A stretch of DNA of 64,000 nucleotides from the NCBI RefSeq assembly GCF_015477765.1, contig NZ_JADLQQ010000002.1, positions 372,001 through 436,000 of the forward strand, given 5' to 3'. Below are positions 1 through 8,834 of the stretch, piece after piece (the first letter of the stretch is position 1; every line of letters begins with the position of its first letter). Below the pieces are notes generated by a model. That model did no database searches. It was not told where the DNA came from and saw only the letters and a list, made by a program, of their open reading frames with translations. A program made the position numbers and the translations under genes. This stretch comes from Nocardia transvalensis (GTDB lineage Bacteria > Actinomycetota > Actinomycetes > Mycobacteriales > Mycobacteriaceae).

Positions 1-2
1 GG

Positions 3-251
3 CGCATCGAGCGTGCGATGGCGTTGCTGCGTCGCGGCGATCTCAGTGTCACCGAGGTCTGTTTCGCGGTCGGCTGCTCGTCGCTGGGCACCTTCAGCAC
101 GCGTTTCACCGAATTGGTCGGTGTGCCGCCCAGCGTCTATCGGCGCGAGGCGGCGAGTGCGACCGCCGGGATGCCGTCGTGCGTGGCGAAACAGGTGACC
201 AGACCGATCAGGAATCGAGAAGCGCAGGTCCCCGCGCCGCGCCTAGCGTGA
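3..251 (+). CDS. AraC-family transcriptional regulator, C-terminal fragment
   Basis: Only the last 82 residues lie in the window; the gene starts upstream of position 1. The visible part is the second helix-turn-helix of an AraC/XylS DNA-binding domain: an ERAMALLRRGDLSVTEVC helix, then SSLGTFSTRFTELVGVPPS and YRR, the usual recognition helix and C-terminal motif. A poorly conserved tail of about 35 residues follows. The UvrA-like gene starts 40 bp downstream on the same strand, so the regulator may control it. Family assignment is firm; the effector is unknown because the sensing half is missing. Confidence 0.85.
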   Translation, partial: RIERAMALLRRGDLSVTEVCFAVGCSSLGTFSTRFTELVGVPPSVYRREAASATAGMPSCVAKQVTRPIRNREAQVPAPRLA

Positions 252-291
252 CCGCCATGGACATCACGAGCTTCGCGCAGTGGGAGAAACG

Positions 292-2682
292 ATGAGCACG
301 ACCACGAAGGCCGACCCGCAGTTGCCCGCACTGCACGCTGCCGACAGCCACGACATGATCCGCGTGCACGGCGCGCGCGAGAACAATCTGAAGGACGTCA
401 GCATCGAGATCCCCAAGCGCCGAGTGACGGTGTTCACCGGCGTGTCCGGTTCGGGCAAGAGCTCGCTGGTGTTCGACACGATCGCCGCGGAGTCACAGCG
501 GATGATCAACGAGACCTACAGCGCCTTCGTCCAGGGCTTCATGCCGACCCTGGCGCGCCCGGAGGTCGATGTCCTCGACGGGCTGACGACCGCGATCATC
601 GTGGACCAGCAGCGGATGGGATCGGACCCCCGCTCCACGGTCGGCACCGCCACCGACGCCAACGCGATGCTGCGCATCCTGTTCAGCCGACTCGGGAAGC
701 CGCACATCGGCTCCCCCCAGGCGTTCTCCTTCAACGTCGCCTCGATCAGCGGAGCGGGTGCGGTGACGGTGGAGAAGGGCGGCAAGCAGGTGCGGGAACG
801 CCGTAGCTTCTCGATCACCGGCGGCCAGTGCCCGCGCTGCGAGGGCCGCGGCTCGGTTTCCGATTTCGACCTGACCGCCCTGTACGACGACAGCAAGTCG
901 CTCAACGAGGGGGCGCTGCTGATCCCCAACTACACCGGGGACAGCTGGTACGGCACCATCTTCCGGAAGTCGGGCTTCCTCGACCCGGACAAGCCGATCC
1001 GCAAATACACCAAGCGCGAGATGAACGATCTGCTCTACAAAGAGCAGACCAGGATCAAGGTCGAGGGTGTCAACGTCTGGTACGAGGGGTTGATCCCGCG
1101 AATCCAGAAATCGATGCTGTCCAAGGACCGGGAGGCGATGCAGCCGCACATCCGGGCGTTCGTGGACCGGGCGATCACGTTCACCATCTGCCCCGAGTGC
1201 GACGGCACCCGGCTCAGCGAGCTCGCGCGGTCGTCGAAGATCGAGAAGGTCAGCATCGCCGACGCCTGCGCGATGCAGATCAGCGACCTGGCCGAATGGA
1301 TTCGCGGTCTCGACGAGCCATCGGTGGCGCCGCTGCTCGCCAAGCTGACGTACACGCTCGACTCGTTCGTGGAGATCGGGTTGGGCTACCTCTCGCTCGA
1401 CCGGTCGTCGGGCACGCTGTCGGGCGGCGAGGCGCAGCGGATCAAGATGATCCGCCACCTCGGCTCGTCGCTGACCGACGTCACCTACGTCTTCGACGAG
1501 CCGACCATCGGAATGCACCCGCACGATATCCAGCGGATGAACGGCCTGCTGCTGCGGTTGCGGGACAAGGGCAACACGGTGCTCGTCGTGGAGCACAAGC
1601 CGGAGACGATCGTGATCGCCGACCACGTCGTCGATCTCGGCCCCGGTGCCGGGACGGCGGGCGGCACCGTCTGCTACGAGGGCACCGTCGACGGCCTGCG
1701 GGCCAGTGGCACCGTCACCGGCCGCCACTTCGACGACCGGGCCGCGCTGAAGGACGCGGTGCGCAAACCCAAGGGTGCGTTGAAGATTCGCGGCGCGACG
1801 GCGAACAACCTCCAGAATGTCGACGTGGACGTCCCGCTCGGGGTGCTCTGCGTGGTCACCGGCGTCGCCGGTTCCGGCAAGAGCTCGCTGATCCACGGTT
1901 CCATCCCCGCACCGGAGGGTGTCGTGTCGGTCGACCAGACACCCATCCGCGGCTCGCGACGCAGCAACCCGGCCACCTACACCGGGCTGCTCGAGCCGAT
2001 CCGCAAGGCGTTCGCGAAGGCCAACGGCGTGAAACCGGCTCTGTTCAGCGCCAACTCCGAAGGTGCCTGCCCCACCTGCAACGGCGCCGGGGTCATCTAC
2101 GTCGACCTGAGGATCATGCCCGACGTCGAGACCCCCTGCGAAGAATGTGAGGGAAAGCGGTTCCAGCCATCGGTGCTGGAGTATCGACTCGGCGGCAAGG
2201 ACATCAGCGAGGTGCTCGCGATGCCGGTGACCGAGGCCGAGAAGTTCTTCGGGTCCGGAGAGGCGCGCACGCCGGCCGCGCACGCCATCCTCGGCCGGCT
2301 CGCCGACGTCGGGCTCGGCTATCTCACTATCGGGCAGCCGCTCACCACGCTGTCCGGCGGCGAGCGGCAGCGGCTGAAGCTGGCCACCCATCTGGCCGAC
2401 AAGGGCGGCGTCTACGTTCTCGACGAGCCGACCACGGGCCTGCACCTCGCCGACGTCCGACAACTGCTCGGCCTGCTCGACCGGCTCGTCGACTCCGGCA
2501 AGTCGGTCATCGTGATCGAGCACCACCAAGCCGTGATGGCCCATGCCGACTGGATCATCGACCTCGGTCCCGGCGCCGGGCACGACGGCGGCCGGATCGT
2601 CTTCGAGGGCACACCCGCCGACCTCGTGGCCGCCCGCTCCACCCTGACCGGCCAGCATCTGGCGGCCTATATCGGCGCCTGA
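292..2682 (+). CDS. UvrA-like ABC-class ATPase (excinuclease/drug-resistance type)
   Basis: The 796-residue protein has two ABC ATPase halves. Half one has Walker A GVSGSGKSS near residue 50, the signature LSGGEAQRIKM near 385 and Walker B YVFDEPTIGMHP. Half two has GVAGSGKSS, LSGGERQRLKL and YVLDEPTTGLH. Zinc-ligand cysteine pairs are present (CPRCEGRG, CPTCNGAG, CEECEGKRF). It is clearly shorter than housekeeping UvrA (about 950 residues), as in the UvrA-like proteins lacking the UvrB-binding insertion that are linked to resistance to DNA-binding drugs. A GTG lies in frame at 280, but GGGAG just before the ATG at 292 supports the start chosen. A drug-resistance role is inferred from family and from the AraC neighbour. 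Confidence 0.85.
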   Translation: MSTTTKADPQLPALHAADSHDMIRVHGARENNLKDVSIEIPKRRVTVFTGVSGSGKSSLVFDTIAAESQRMINETYSAFVQGFMPTLARPEVDVLDGLTTAIIVDQQRMGSDPRSTVGTATDANAMLRILFSRLGKPHIGSPQAFSFNVASISGAGAVTVEKGGKQVRERRSFSITGGQCPRCEGRGSVSDFDLTALYDDSKSLNEGALLIPNYTGDSWYGTIFRKSGFLDPDKPIRKYTKREMNDLLYKEQTRIKVEGVNVWYEGLIPRIQKSMLSKDREAMQPHIRAFVDRAITFTICPECDGTRLSELARSSKIEKVSIADACAMQISDLAEWIRGLDEPSVAPLLAKLTYTLDSFVEIGLGYLSLDRSSGTLSGGEAQRIKMIRHLGSSLTDVTYVFDEPTIGMHPHDIQRMNGLLLRLRDKGNTVLVVEHKPETIVIADHVVDLGPGAGTAGGTVCYEGTVDGLRASGTVTGRHFDDRAALKDAVRKPKGALKIRGATANNLQNVDVDVPLGVLCVVTGVAGSGKSSLIHGSIPAPEGVVSVDQTPIRGSRRSNPATYTGLLEPIRKAFAKANGVKPALFSANSEGACPTCNGAGVIYVDLRIMPDVETPCEECEGKRFQPSVLEYRLGGKDISEVLAMPVTEAEKFFGSGEARTPAAHAILGRLADVGLGYLTIGQPLTTLSGGERQRLKLATHLADKGGVYVLDEPTTGLHLADVRQLLGLLDRLVDSGKSVIVIEHHQAVMAHADWIIDLGPGAGHDGGRIVFEGTPADLVAARSTLTGQHLAAYIGA

Positions 2683-2702
2683 CCGCGTGTACGGCGGCCT
2701 CG

Positions 2703-4049
2703 CTACGGGAAGGAGAAGGGGAGGCCGACCGGTTGGGTACAGCTGTCGGGCGGGTCCACCTGGGAGCAGAGCACCGGCGGCCGAGTGGGCCGATAGTTCG
2801 CGGGTACGCCACCGGAGCGGGCGAGGCTGGCGTAGACCTCGACGGCATCGGTGGGGCGCCGCACCAGTTCCTGATCCCCGCGAGCGACATCGACGGTGTA
2901 GAGGCCGAAACGCGGTGTGTAGGAACCCCACTCGTAGTTGTCGGTGATGCTCCAGTAGTTGTAGCCGATGACGTTCATGCCGTCGGCCTTGGCGCGCTGC
3001 AGCCAGTAGATGGTGTCGCGCAGATGGTCGGCGCGAGTGTAGCCGTCGGGGCGGGGCTTGCCGTCCTCGGTGGGCATCCCGTTCTCGACCACGTACAGCG
3101 GTTTGCCGGGGAACTGCCGGGCATAGTGACGCAGCGCGTAATAGATGCCCTCGGTTTGCAGGGGCAGATTCCACATGCCCGGTGCACCCGCGGCACTGCT
3201 GCCGGGAAGCAGCGTGGTCGGGTCGGGGCCGAAGTAGTAGTCGACGCCGACGAAGTCGAGTTTGTCGCGCACCTTGTCCACATACGGCTGGTTCGCGGCC
3301 ACCTCGGCGCCAGGGCCCGGGACGAAGCCGATATTGCTGGTGACCTGGGCGCCGGGCTGGACCTCGTGAATGGTGTCGTAGATCGCGTTGTGGGCCTGGG
3401 CGAGCCGGTCCATGGCGGCGGGCCACTCGCTCGGGCTCAGCGCGCCGATGCGCATCTCGGCGCCCAGGTAGGCGGCCGGCTCGTTGATCGTCACCCAGAT
3501 CGGATCGCGGGAGGCGAAGTGCTCCACCACCTTCCGGGCGTTGACCAGCCAGTCCTCGACCATACCCGGATTGCGCCAGCCGCCGCGCTCGGCCGCCCAC
3601 CCCGGATACACCCAGTGGTCGAGGGTGAGCATCGGCGTCATGCCCGCGGCCTTGATGGCGTTGACGACCGCGTCGTAGACGGCGAAGGTCGGCCCGTCCC
3701 AGCCGTCGGGTTTGGGCTGCAGTCGCGCCCACTCGAGGCTGATCCGGAAGACCTTCGCACCCAGCCGCGCGGCGCGGTCGATATCGGCGGTGTAGTGGTC
3801 GAGGAACCGCACCGAATCGTGATACGGCTCGACCGCGCCGCTGGCGATATAGCGGGTCCAATTGCTGTCGGGCGCACGCCCTTCGGACTGGAATCCCGAG
3901 GACGAGACGCCCCAGAGGAAGCCGTCGTCGAAGGACGGCACACCCGCGACCGGCTGTAGCGGGAAGGCAGCCGCCGTCGGTCCCGTGACCAGTACAAGGG
4001 CCACCGCCGCGCAGGCGGCCAACAGGCGTGGGCGCGTGGACTGTCGCAT
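2703..4049 (-). CDS. exported family 1 glycoside hydrolase (beta-glucosidase-like)
   Basis: 448 residues with an N-terminal signal peptide (basic MRQSTRPR, a hydrophobic stretch to about residue 22, Ala-rich cleavage region). The mature part is a GH1 TIM barrel: FLWGVSSSGFQSEG at the start, acid/base Glu190 in the TINEP motif, and nucleophile Glu322 in YVVENG. GH1 enzymes hydrolyse beta-glycosides with retention. Export is unusual because many bacterial GH1 enzymes are cytoplasmic. A close paralogue lies at 28101-29429 with the same spacing of catalytic residues. The gene converges with the UvrA-like gene (20 bp apart). The glycoside substrate cannot be read from the sequence. Confidence 0.88.
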   Translation of the reverse strand: MRQSTRPRLLAACAAVALVLVTGPTAAAFPLQPVAGVPSFDDGFLWGVSSSGFQSEGRAPDSNWTRYIASGAVEPYHDSVRFLDHYTADIDRAARLGAKVFRISLEWARLQPKPDGWDGPTFAVYDAVVNAIKAAGMTPMLTLDHWVYPGWAAERGGWRNPGMVEDWLVNARKVVEHFASRDPIWVTINEPAAYLGAEMRIGALSPSEWPAAMDRLAQAHNAIYDTIHEVQPGAQVTSNIGFVPGPGAEVAANQPYVDKVRDKLDFVGVDYYFGPDPTTLLPGSSAAGAPGMWNLPLQTEGIYYALRHYARQFPGKPLYVVENGMPTEDGKPRPDGYTRADHLRDTIYWLQRAKADGMNVIGYNYWSITDNYEWGSYTPRFGLYTVDVARGDQELVRRPTDAVEVYASLARSGGVPANYRPTRPPVLCSQVDPPDSCTQPVGLPFSFP

Positions 4050-4118
4050 TCCAGCAACAGTAGCTACCCACTTGCTGAAATCCGTGGCAGTCGACGGTGT
4101 GTCGCGCGGGCCGCCGGA

Positions 4119-4997
4119 CTAGACGGCGGCGGTCTGCGCCTGCGCCGAGCGAGTTCGCCGCGCGAACAGGTAGGCGACCACCGCGGCCGGGAGGTTCATC
4201 AGGACGCCGTACACCGCGGGCGGCACCGCCATCGCCGAGTTGTGCAGGACCGAGGTCGCCACGGCGATCGCCAGGGCGCCGTTGTGGATGCCGATCTCCA
4301 TGGCGGCGGCGATGGCCTGATCGGTCTGGATGCGCAACAGGCGCGGCACGAAGTAACCGATGGCCAGTCCGATGGACGCCAGCAGCAGGCACACCGCCGA
4401 CAGCGCGCCGATATTCTCGGTGAGGGTGTCGAAGTCCCGCGCGACGGCCGCGAGCACGACCAGCACGAGCACCACGATCGAGGCCACCTTCACCCCGCCG
4501 CGCATCCGGTGCGACCAGTCCGGGAACCGCCGATGCACCCACATGCCCAGCGCCACGGGCACCAGCATGATCGCGAACACCTGCGCGAACTTGTCCGGCC
4601 GCAGGCCGATACCGGCGTCACCGTCGAGGTACAGCGTGTACGACAGCCCGACCAGCAGCGGCAGCGTGAACACGGTCAGTACCGAGTTGACCGCGGTGAG
4701 GGTGATGTTCAATGCGACGTTGCCGCCCGCCACGTGGCTGAACAGATTCGCCGACGGACCGCCCGGCGTCGCCGCCAGCAGCAACATGCCCGCGGCCACG
4801 GCACCCTCGAGCCCGAACAGATGGATCAGTCCCAGGCAGATCAGCGGGAGCACCACCATCTGGCAGACCAGCGCCACCACCACCGCCTTCGGGTAGCGCA
4901 GCACGCGCGCGAAGTCGGCCGCTGTCAGCGTCAGGCCGAGACCGAACATCACCAGGGCCAACGCGAGCGGCAGGAACACCGCGAACAACGAACCCAC
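4119..4997 (-). CDS. bile acid:sodium symporter (BASS/SBF) family transporter
   Basis: A polytopic inner-membrane protein of 292 residues with about nine to ten hydrophobic helices and the family's early segment AATPGGPSANLF, which lines the substrate/Na+ pathway. Such proteins carry organic anions (bile acids, pantoate, keto acids or other carboxylates) with sodium. An upstream ATG at 5042 would add 15 residues (MPVNAVDRI...) that are not hydrophobic. The GTG at 4997 sits six bases after GAGGAG, so that start was chosen. The gene follows the GH1 gene's promoter region on the same strand and shows no operon partner. The substrate is unknown. Confidence 0.85.
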   Translation of the reverse strand: MGSLFAVFLPLALALVMFGLGLTLTAADFARVLRYPKAVVVALVCQMVVLPLICLGLIHLFGLEGAVAAGMLLLAATPGGPSANLFSHVAGGNVALNITLTAVNSVLTVFTLPLLVGLSYTLYLDGDAGIGLRPDKFAQVFAIMLVPVALGMWVHRRFPDWSHRMRGGVKVASIVVLVLVVLAAVARDFDTLTENIGALSAVCLLLASIGLAIGYFVPRLLRIQTDQAIAAAMEIGIHNGALAIAVATSVLHNSAMAVPPAVYGVLMNLPAAVVAYLFARRTRSAQAQTAAV

Positions 4998-5223
4998 TGT
5001 GTACTCCTCGTGTGCGATCCGGTCGACGGCGTTGACCGGCAACCGGATCCGACACTAGTGAGTCACGGCCGGTCGGGCGAATCGCGAACCCTATCGGGCG
5101 GTTGAGAATCCGCCACACAACGGTCCGCGCGCACCGACGCCACTGGCGGCACGCGCGAACCTGACCCTCCGCACCGGCCTCCTTTCGCCTGAGCCGATGC
5201 GGAAGCCCTTCCCGCCCCGTCAT

Positions 5224-5246
5224 TCCCGGCATGGTCTTGGCCGGGA
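5224..5246. repeat. dispersed short hairpin, copy A
   Basis: TCCCGGC (5224-5230), a 9-base loop (atggtcttg) and GCCGGGA (5240-5246). It lies just past the lipase stop codon, so it may help end that transcript. The same core with a 9-base loop recurs at 8120-8142 and 35719-35740. Confidence 0.6.
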
Positions 5247-5251
5247 TCCCG

Positions 5252-6475
5252 TCAGCAGTTGTTCGGAATCGGCTTGCCCGCGAACCGATCCGCCAGATAG
5301 TCCACCGCGCGCGGCGCGTTGAGCATCCCGGTGCCGTGGTCGGCACCGTGGATCATCTCGAACTGCACGGGCGTGCCGGACTGGCAGTACCGCCGCGCAA
5401 CCTCCACGGCCAGCTGCGGATTCACCACGTCGGCGTCGCCGTGCCACTGATACAGCGGCGCCTTCGGCACTCCCGCGAAGGTTTCCAGGCTGTTCGCGTG
5501 CAGGATGTGGATCTGGGTGGCGTTGACGTCGTCGACACCGCCGTTGAAGTAGTCGGTGAACTTCTTGTTGGCGGCGTCGGCGATGATCTCCTCGGTGCAG
5601 GCGTTGGCGATCCGGTTACGCAGGTCCAGCCCGGCCGGATTCAGCCACCGGTCCAGCGCCATCTCGTCCGGATACTCGCGTTCGAGCCCGACCGCACCGG
5701 CGAAGCCCAGGCCGAACAGCACATTGGGCTGCCCGGAGACGTCGAGGGCGAGCTTGCCGATGTTCTCCGGCACCCCGCCCATCGTCACACCCACGATCGG
5801 CAGCTCGGGCGCGTACTCCGGGGCGAGTGCGGCGGCGAACCCGGTCGCCATGCCGCCGCCGGAGTATCCGGCCAGTCCGACCGGGCTGTCGCCGAGCCCG
5901 ATCGGCGCGAATCGCTTGATGGCCCGCACACTGTCGAGCACCAGCCGCCCGCCGAGGCGAGCCGCCCCGTAGGCACTGGTCGGGCCGAGATGGTCCGGCA
6001 CCGACACCGCCCAGCCGCGCGCCAGCAGCAGGTTCAGCGCCGGCGCCTCCTTCACCTCACCGGTGAACAGTCCGTGCGAGGGCGCGCATTGCAGGCCCAG
6101 CGCATTGATGAACGGCTGATACGACACCAGCGGCCGGTTGTTACCACCGCCCGGCGGCACCAGCACCGTGGTCACCGCGGCGATCGGCGCGCCCGCGGAG
6201 TTCGACGACCGGTACAGCAGCTGCCACGCCGTGGCTCCCGGAAAACCGTTGGCGGGGACCTGGCGGCTGCGCACCACATCGCCCGGGTGATAGTTGCCGA
6301 TATCGGCGGGAGCCGCGTAGAAGGGGTCGGGATCGGCGGCGGGGTAGATGGGCGCCGCCTGGGCCGGTGTGGCCGTGGCGAATCCGGCCGCGATGGCCAC
6401 CGCCACCACGCCGACCCGGATCGCCAGGCGCCGCACCGCGCCGCGTACCGTGTGTCCGGCTCGTAATGCCGTCAT
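5252..6475 (-). CDS. secreted lipase (LIP/secretory lipase family)
   Basis: 407 residues. The N-terminus is a signal peptide (basic RRLAIRV, hydrophobic VVAVAIAAGFATATPAQA, cleavage near AQA-AP). The body matches the secretory lipase family: alpha/beta hydrolase with nucleophile elbow GYSGGGMA, then GVPENIGKLA, and a C-terminal DADVVNPQ aspartate and GADHGTG histidine that complete a Ser-Asp-His triad. It probably hydrolyses acyl glycerides outside the cell. A longer reading frame begins at 6523, but the ATG at 6475 follows AGGAG by five bases and begins the signal peptide. It lies 166 bp downstream of alkB on the same strand, which fits use of lipids and hydrocarbons. A hairpin follows the stop codon. 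Confidence 0.87.
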   Translation of the reverse strand: MTALRAGHTVRGAVRRLAIRVGVVAVAIAAGFATATPAQAAPIYPAADPDPFYAAPADIGNYHPGDVVRSRQVPANGFPGATAWQLLYRSSNSAGAPIAAVTTVLVPPGGGNNRPLVSYQPFINALGLQCAPSHGLFTGEVKEAPALNLLLARGWAVSVPDHLGPTSAYGAARLGGRLVLDSVRAIKRFAPIGLGDSPVGLAGYSGGGMATGFAAALAPEYAPELPIVGVTMGGVPENIGKLALDVSGQPNVLFGLGFAGAVGLEREYPDEMALDRWLNPAGLDLRNRIANACTEEIIADAANKKFTDYFNGGVDDVNATQIHILHANSLETFAGVPKAPLYQWHGDADVVNPQLAVEVARRYCQSGTPVQFEMIHGADHGTGMLNAPRAVDYLADRFAGKPIPNNC

Positions 6476-6641
6476 GGTCACTCCTGTGTTCCGCGGACAC
6501 GAGCGGGATGCCGCCAGTGCCACTTATTGCCGTGCCGCAATCGGTGTGTGCTGAAAAGCGAGGCGGCGGCGTTGCCGCGTCGTGTTCGAGGGACAAAAGG
6601 TGAAAACTTCTTGCAATTTGCCCGGAAATGGATCGCGGATC

Positions 6642-7817
6642 TCACGCGGCCGCCTGCACTTCCGGCTCGTGGCCGTGGGTGGCCAACACCTTGTCGCGCT
6701 TGCGCGGATGGATATTGGCGCGCGTGATGTCGCCGTCGTAGTGCGCGAGCAGGCGCGGATCCATCACCCGCCGCCACAGCGGGGGGATCACCGCGAACAG
6801 GATCATGGTGGCGTAACCCGCCGGCAGCTGCGGCGACTCCTGTGAGCTGCGCAGTGTTTGGTATCGGCGCCCCGGATTGGCGTGGTGGTCGCTGTGCCGC
6901 TGCAGGTGGAACAGGAAGATATTCGTCACCAGCCGGTCGCTGTTCCAGCTGTCGCGCGGCGAGCAGCGGGCCCAGCGGCCGTTGGGCCGGCGCTGGCGCA
7001 ACAGGCCGTAATGCTCGATGTAGTTGACCGTCTCCAGCAGCGCCGCCCCCAGCACGGCCTGCAGGATCAGATACGGCAGGATGCGCCAGCCGAAGCCCGC
7101 CAGCAGCGCGCCGAACAGCACCACCGTCATGGCCCACGCCTGCAGGATGTGGTTGTGCACGCTCCACCAGCCATGGCCCTTGCGCCGCAACCGGTTTCGC
7201 TCCAATTCGATCGCCGACCGCAGGCCGCCGAAGACGCTGCGGGGCAGGAACTCGTAGAGCGTCTCGCCGAAGCGGGCGCTGGCCGGATCCTCCGGCGTGG
7301 CCACCCGCGCGTGATGCCCCTTGTTGTGCTCGACGAAGAAGTGCCCGTAACCCGATTGCGCCAGCGCGATTTTCGCCAGCCACTGTTCGGCGCGTTCGAC
7401 CCGGTGCCCCAGTTCGTGGGCGGCGTTGATGCCGATGCCGCTGACGAACCCGAGGGTCGCCGCCAGCCCCAGCTTGTCGACGATGCTCAGCTCGTCACCG
7501 GCCCACATGGCACAGGCGATGAGCAGGCCGATCAGCTGAACCGGCAGGAACAGGAAGGTGCACCACCGGTAGTACCGGTCGTTGGAGAGCGTCTCGTAGT
7601 CCTCGTCGCGAGGATTGTTCCCGTCCTCGCCCACCACCCAGTCCAAAACCGGGATCACGATGAAGATGATGATCGGGCCGATCCACCAGAACACCGGAGC
7701 CCCGGTGCGTAATACCAACTGCGACGGCAGCAATGCGCTTGCCGGCGCGAGTAGCCCCAATACCCACAAGTGTCTCTTCGGGTCTGGGGAATTCGAACGT
7801 TTGCTGACCGTTAACAT
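6642..7817 (-). CDS. alkB: alkane 1-monooxygenase (AlkB)
   Basis: An integral-membrane non-haem di-iron hydroxylase of 391 residues that converts n-alkanes to 1-alkanols. The diagnostic histidine boxes are all present: HELGH (134-138), HNKGHH followed by VATPEDPAS (164-180), the NYIEHYG motif near 265-271, and LQRHSDHH (305-312). Several hydrophobic helices surround them. AlkB needs rubredoxin and a rubredoxin reductase, and in related actinomycetes rubA genes usually follow directly. None is seen here: the next gene is a lipase, and no rubredoxin domain is fused at the C-terminus (it ends EVQAAA). A weak GAGGGA precedes the ATG. Regulation may involve the adjacent TetR gene, but that gene faces another promoter. 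Confidence 0.95.
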   Translation of the reverse strand: MLTVSKRSNSPDPKRHLWVLGLLAPASALLPSQLVLRTGAPVFWWIGPIIIFIVIPVLDWVVGEDGNNPRDEDYETLSNDRYYRWCTFLFLPVQLIGLLIACAMWAGDELSIVDKLGLAATLGFVSGIGINAAHELGHRVERAEQWLAKIALAQSGYGHFFVEHNKGHHARVATPEDPASARFGETLYEFLPRSVFGGLRSAIELERNRLRRKGHGWWSVHNHILQAWAMTVVLFGALLAGFGWRILPYLILQAVLGAALLETVNYIEHYGLLRQRRPNGRWARCSPRDSWNSDRLVTNIFLFHLQRHSDHHANPGRRYQTLRSSQESPQLPAGYATMILFAVIPPLWRRVMDPRLLAHYDGDITRANIHPRKRDKVLATHGHEPEVQAAA

Positions 7818-8106
7818 GCCGATTCCCTCATATAGATTCTCGAGACCCCCGGCGACTGCCCGTTACCGACCTCAGGTCTCTGATCACGGGTAACATATAG
7901 CCGTCTGCGCAGGAAAATTCCACTTGGAACCTCGGCTTTTTAGCCCCACTAAAGTGTTTTCAGCTCGGGTGAACTTCCCCGGGCTGCCACCCCTTCGCCG
8001 AACCCGCGCGCCCCCACGTGATTTCCGCGTGATAGACGCGGCCATCCGGCTGTGGACTACATCACCAATTACCCGGCAAATGCTGATCGGCCATCGCCCG
8101 GCGCTG

Positions 8107-8733
8107 TCAGCTCACGCCATCCCGGCGTGCTTTCGGCCGGGACGAGATCCGCCCGATCAGGTCCTCGATGTAGGCGCGGAAAAGCCCTGTCATGTCGACG
8201 TTCTCGGGATCGAGCAGCCACTGCAGCTGCAGGCCGTCCATCATCGCGAACACCTGGCGGGCAACGGCGGACGCGTCGACGTCGCCGCGCACCGTGCCGT
8301 CGGCGATGCCGTCGGCCAGCGCACGGCCGAGCCAGGTCTCCAGTGTGCGATACCGCTGTACCGCCCATTCGTGGGCGGGATGATCGGCGGCGACCGCCTC
8401 GCTGGTGACCACGGTGAACAATTGGACCAGCCCCGGAACGTGCATGTTGTGCTCGACCAGGCGGGTCAACCGGCGCAGCGCGTCCGCACCGCGCAGTTCC
8501 TCGTCCAATGCCATGTGATCGGAATCGAGGCGGTCGCGATGTTCGAGGACTGCCGTCAGCAGTGCGGCCTTGGTGGGGAAGTGGTGCAGCAGGCCGGGCT
8601 GCGAGAGCCCGCAGCGCTCGGCGATCTCGGCAATGGACGCACCGCGGAAACCGTTGTCGGCGAAGGTCTTCAACGCGACATCGAGAATCCGCTCCTTGCG
8701 CGCGTCGCCGCGCGGGCGCCCTGGGCTCGGCAT
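8107..8733 (-). CDS. TetR-family transcriptional regulator
   Basis: 208 residues. The N-terminal helix-turn-helix is clear: RKERILDVALKTFADNGFRG, then ASIAEIAERCGLSQPGLLHH and FPTKAALL. The C-terminal ligand/dimer domain is divergent, as usual. The gene is divergent from the alpha/beta hydrolase at 8835, and a strong palindrome lies between them, so it most likely represses that hydrolase/esterase operon and itself. The last codons run through a dispersed hairpin repeat (8120-8142), suggesting the repeat shaped the present C-terminus. The ligand is unknown. Confidence 0.9.
   Translation of the reverse strand: MPSPGRPRGDARKERILDVALKTFADNGFRGASIAEIAERCGLSQPGLLHHFPTKAALLTAVLEHRDRLDSDHMALDEELRGADALRRLTRLVEHNMHVPGLVQLFTVVTSEAVAADHPAHEWAVQRYRTLETWLGRALADGIADGTVRGDVDASAVARQVFAMMDGLQLQWLLDPENVDMTGLFRAYIEDLIGRISSRPKARRDGVS
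8120..8142. repeat. dispersed short hairpin, copy B (inside a gene end)
   Basis: TCCCGGC (8120-8126), a 9-base loop (gtgctttcg) and GCCGGGA (8136-8142). It overlaps the final codons of the TetR gene. It has the same arms and loop length as copy A. Confidence 0.6.
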
Positions 8734-8760
8734 AGCCGGAGCCTATCACGCAGAGGTCAC

Positions 8761-8784
8761 CTAACCGACCGAGCACTCGGTTAG
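8761..8784. promoter_or_regulatory. probable TetR operator
   Basis: CTAACCGA (8761-8768) and TCGGTTAG (8777-8784) form an 8-bp inverted repeat with an 8-bp centre. Nested inside is ACCGAG-CA-CTCGGT (8768-8781). It lies between the divergent TetR gene (start 8733) and the hydrolase gene (start 8835), the classical place for an autoregulatory TetR operator. Confidence 0.7.
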
Positions 8785-8834
8785 TATCGGGGTGCCGCCC
8801 GCCGCCGTGCGGGTAGTGGGAGAGAGGACAACCG

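Noticed and set aside
493..4542. 1349-residue open frame on the minus strand
   Set aside because: Antisense to the UvrA-like gene and out of frame with the GH1 gene; high GC makes such frames common, and the translation is low complexity Arg/Gly/Asp-rich.
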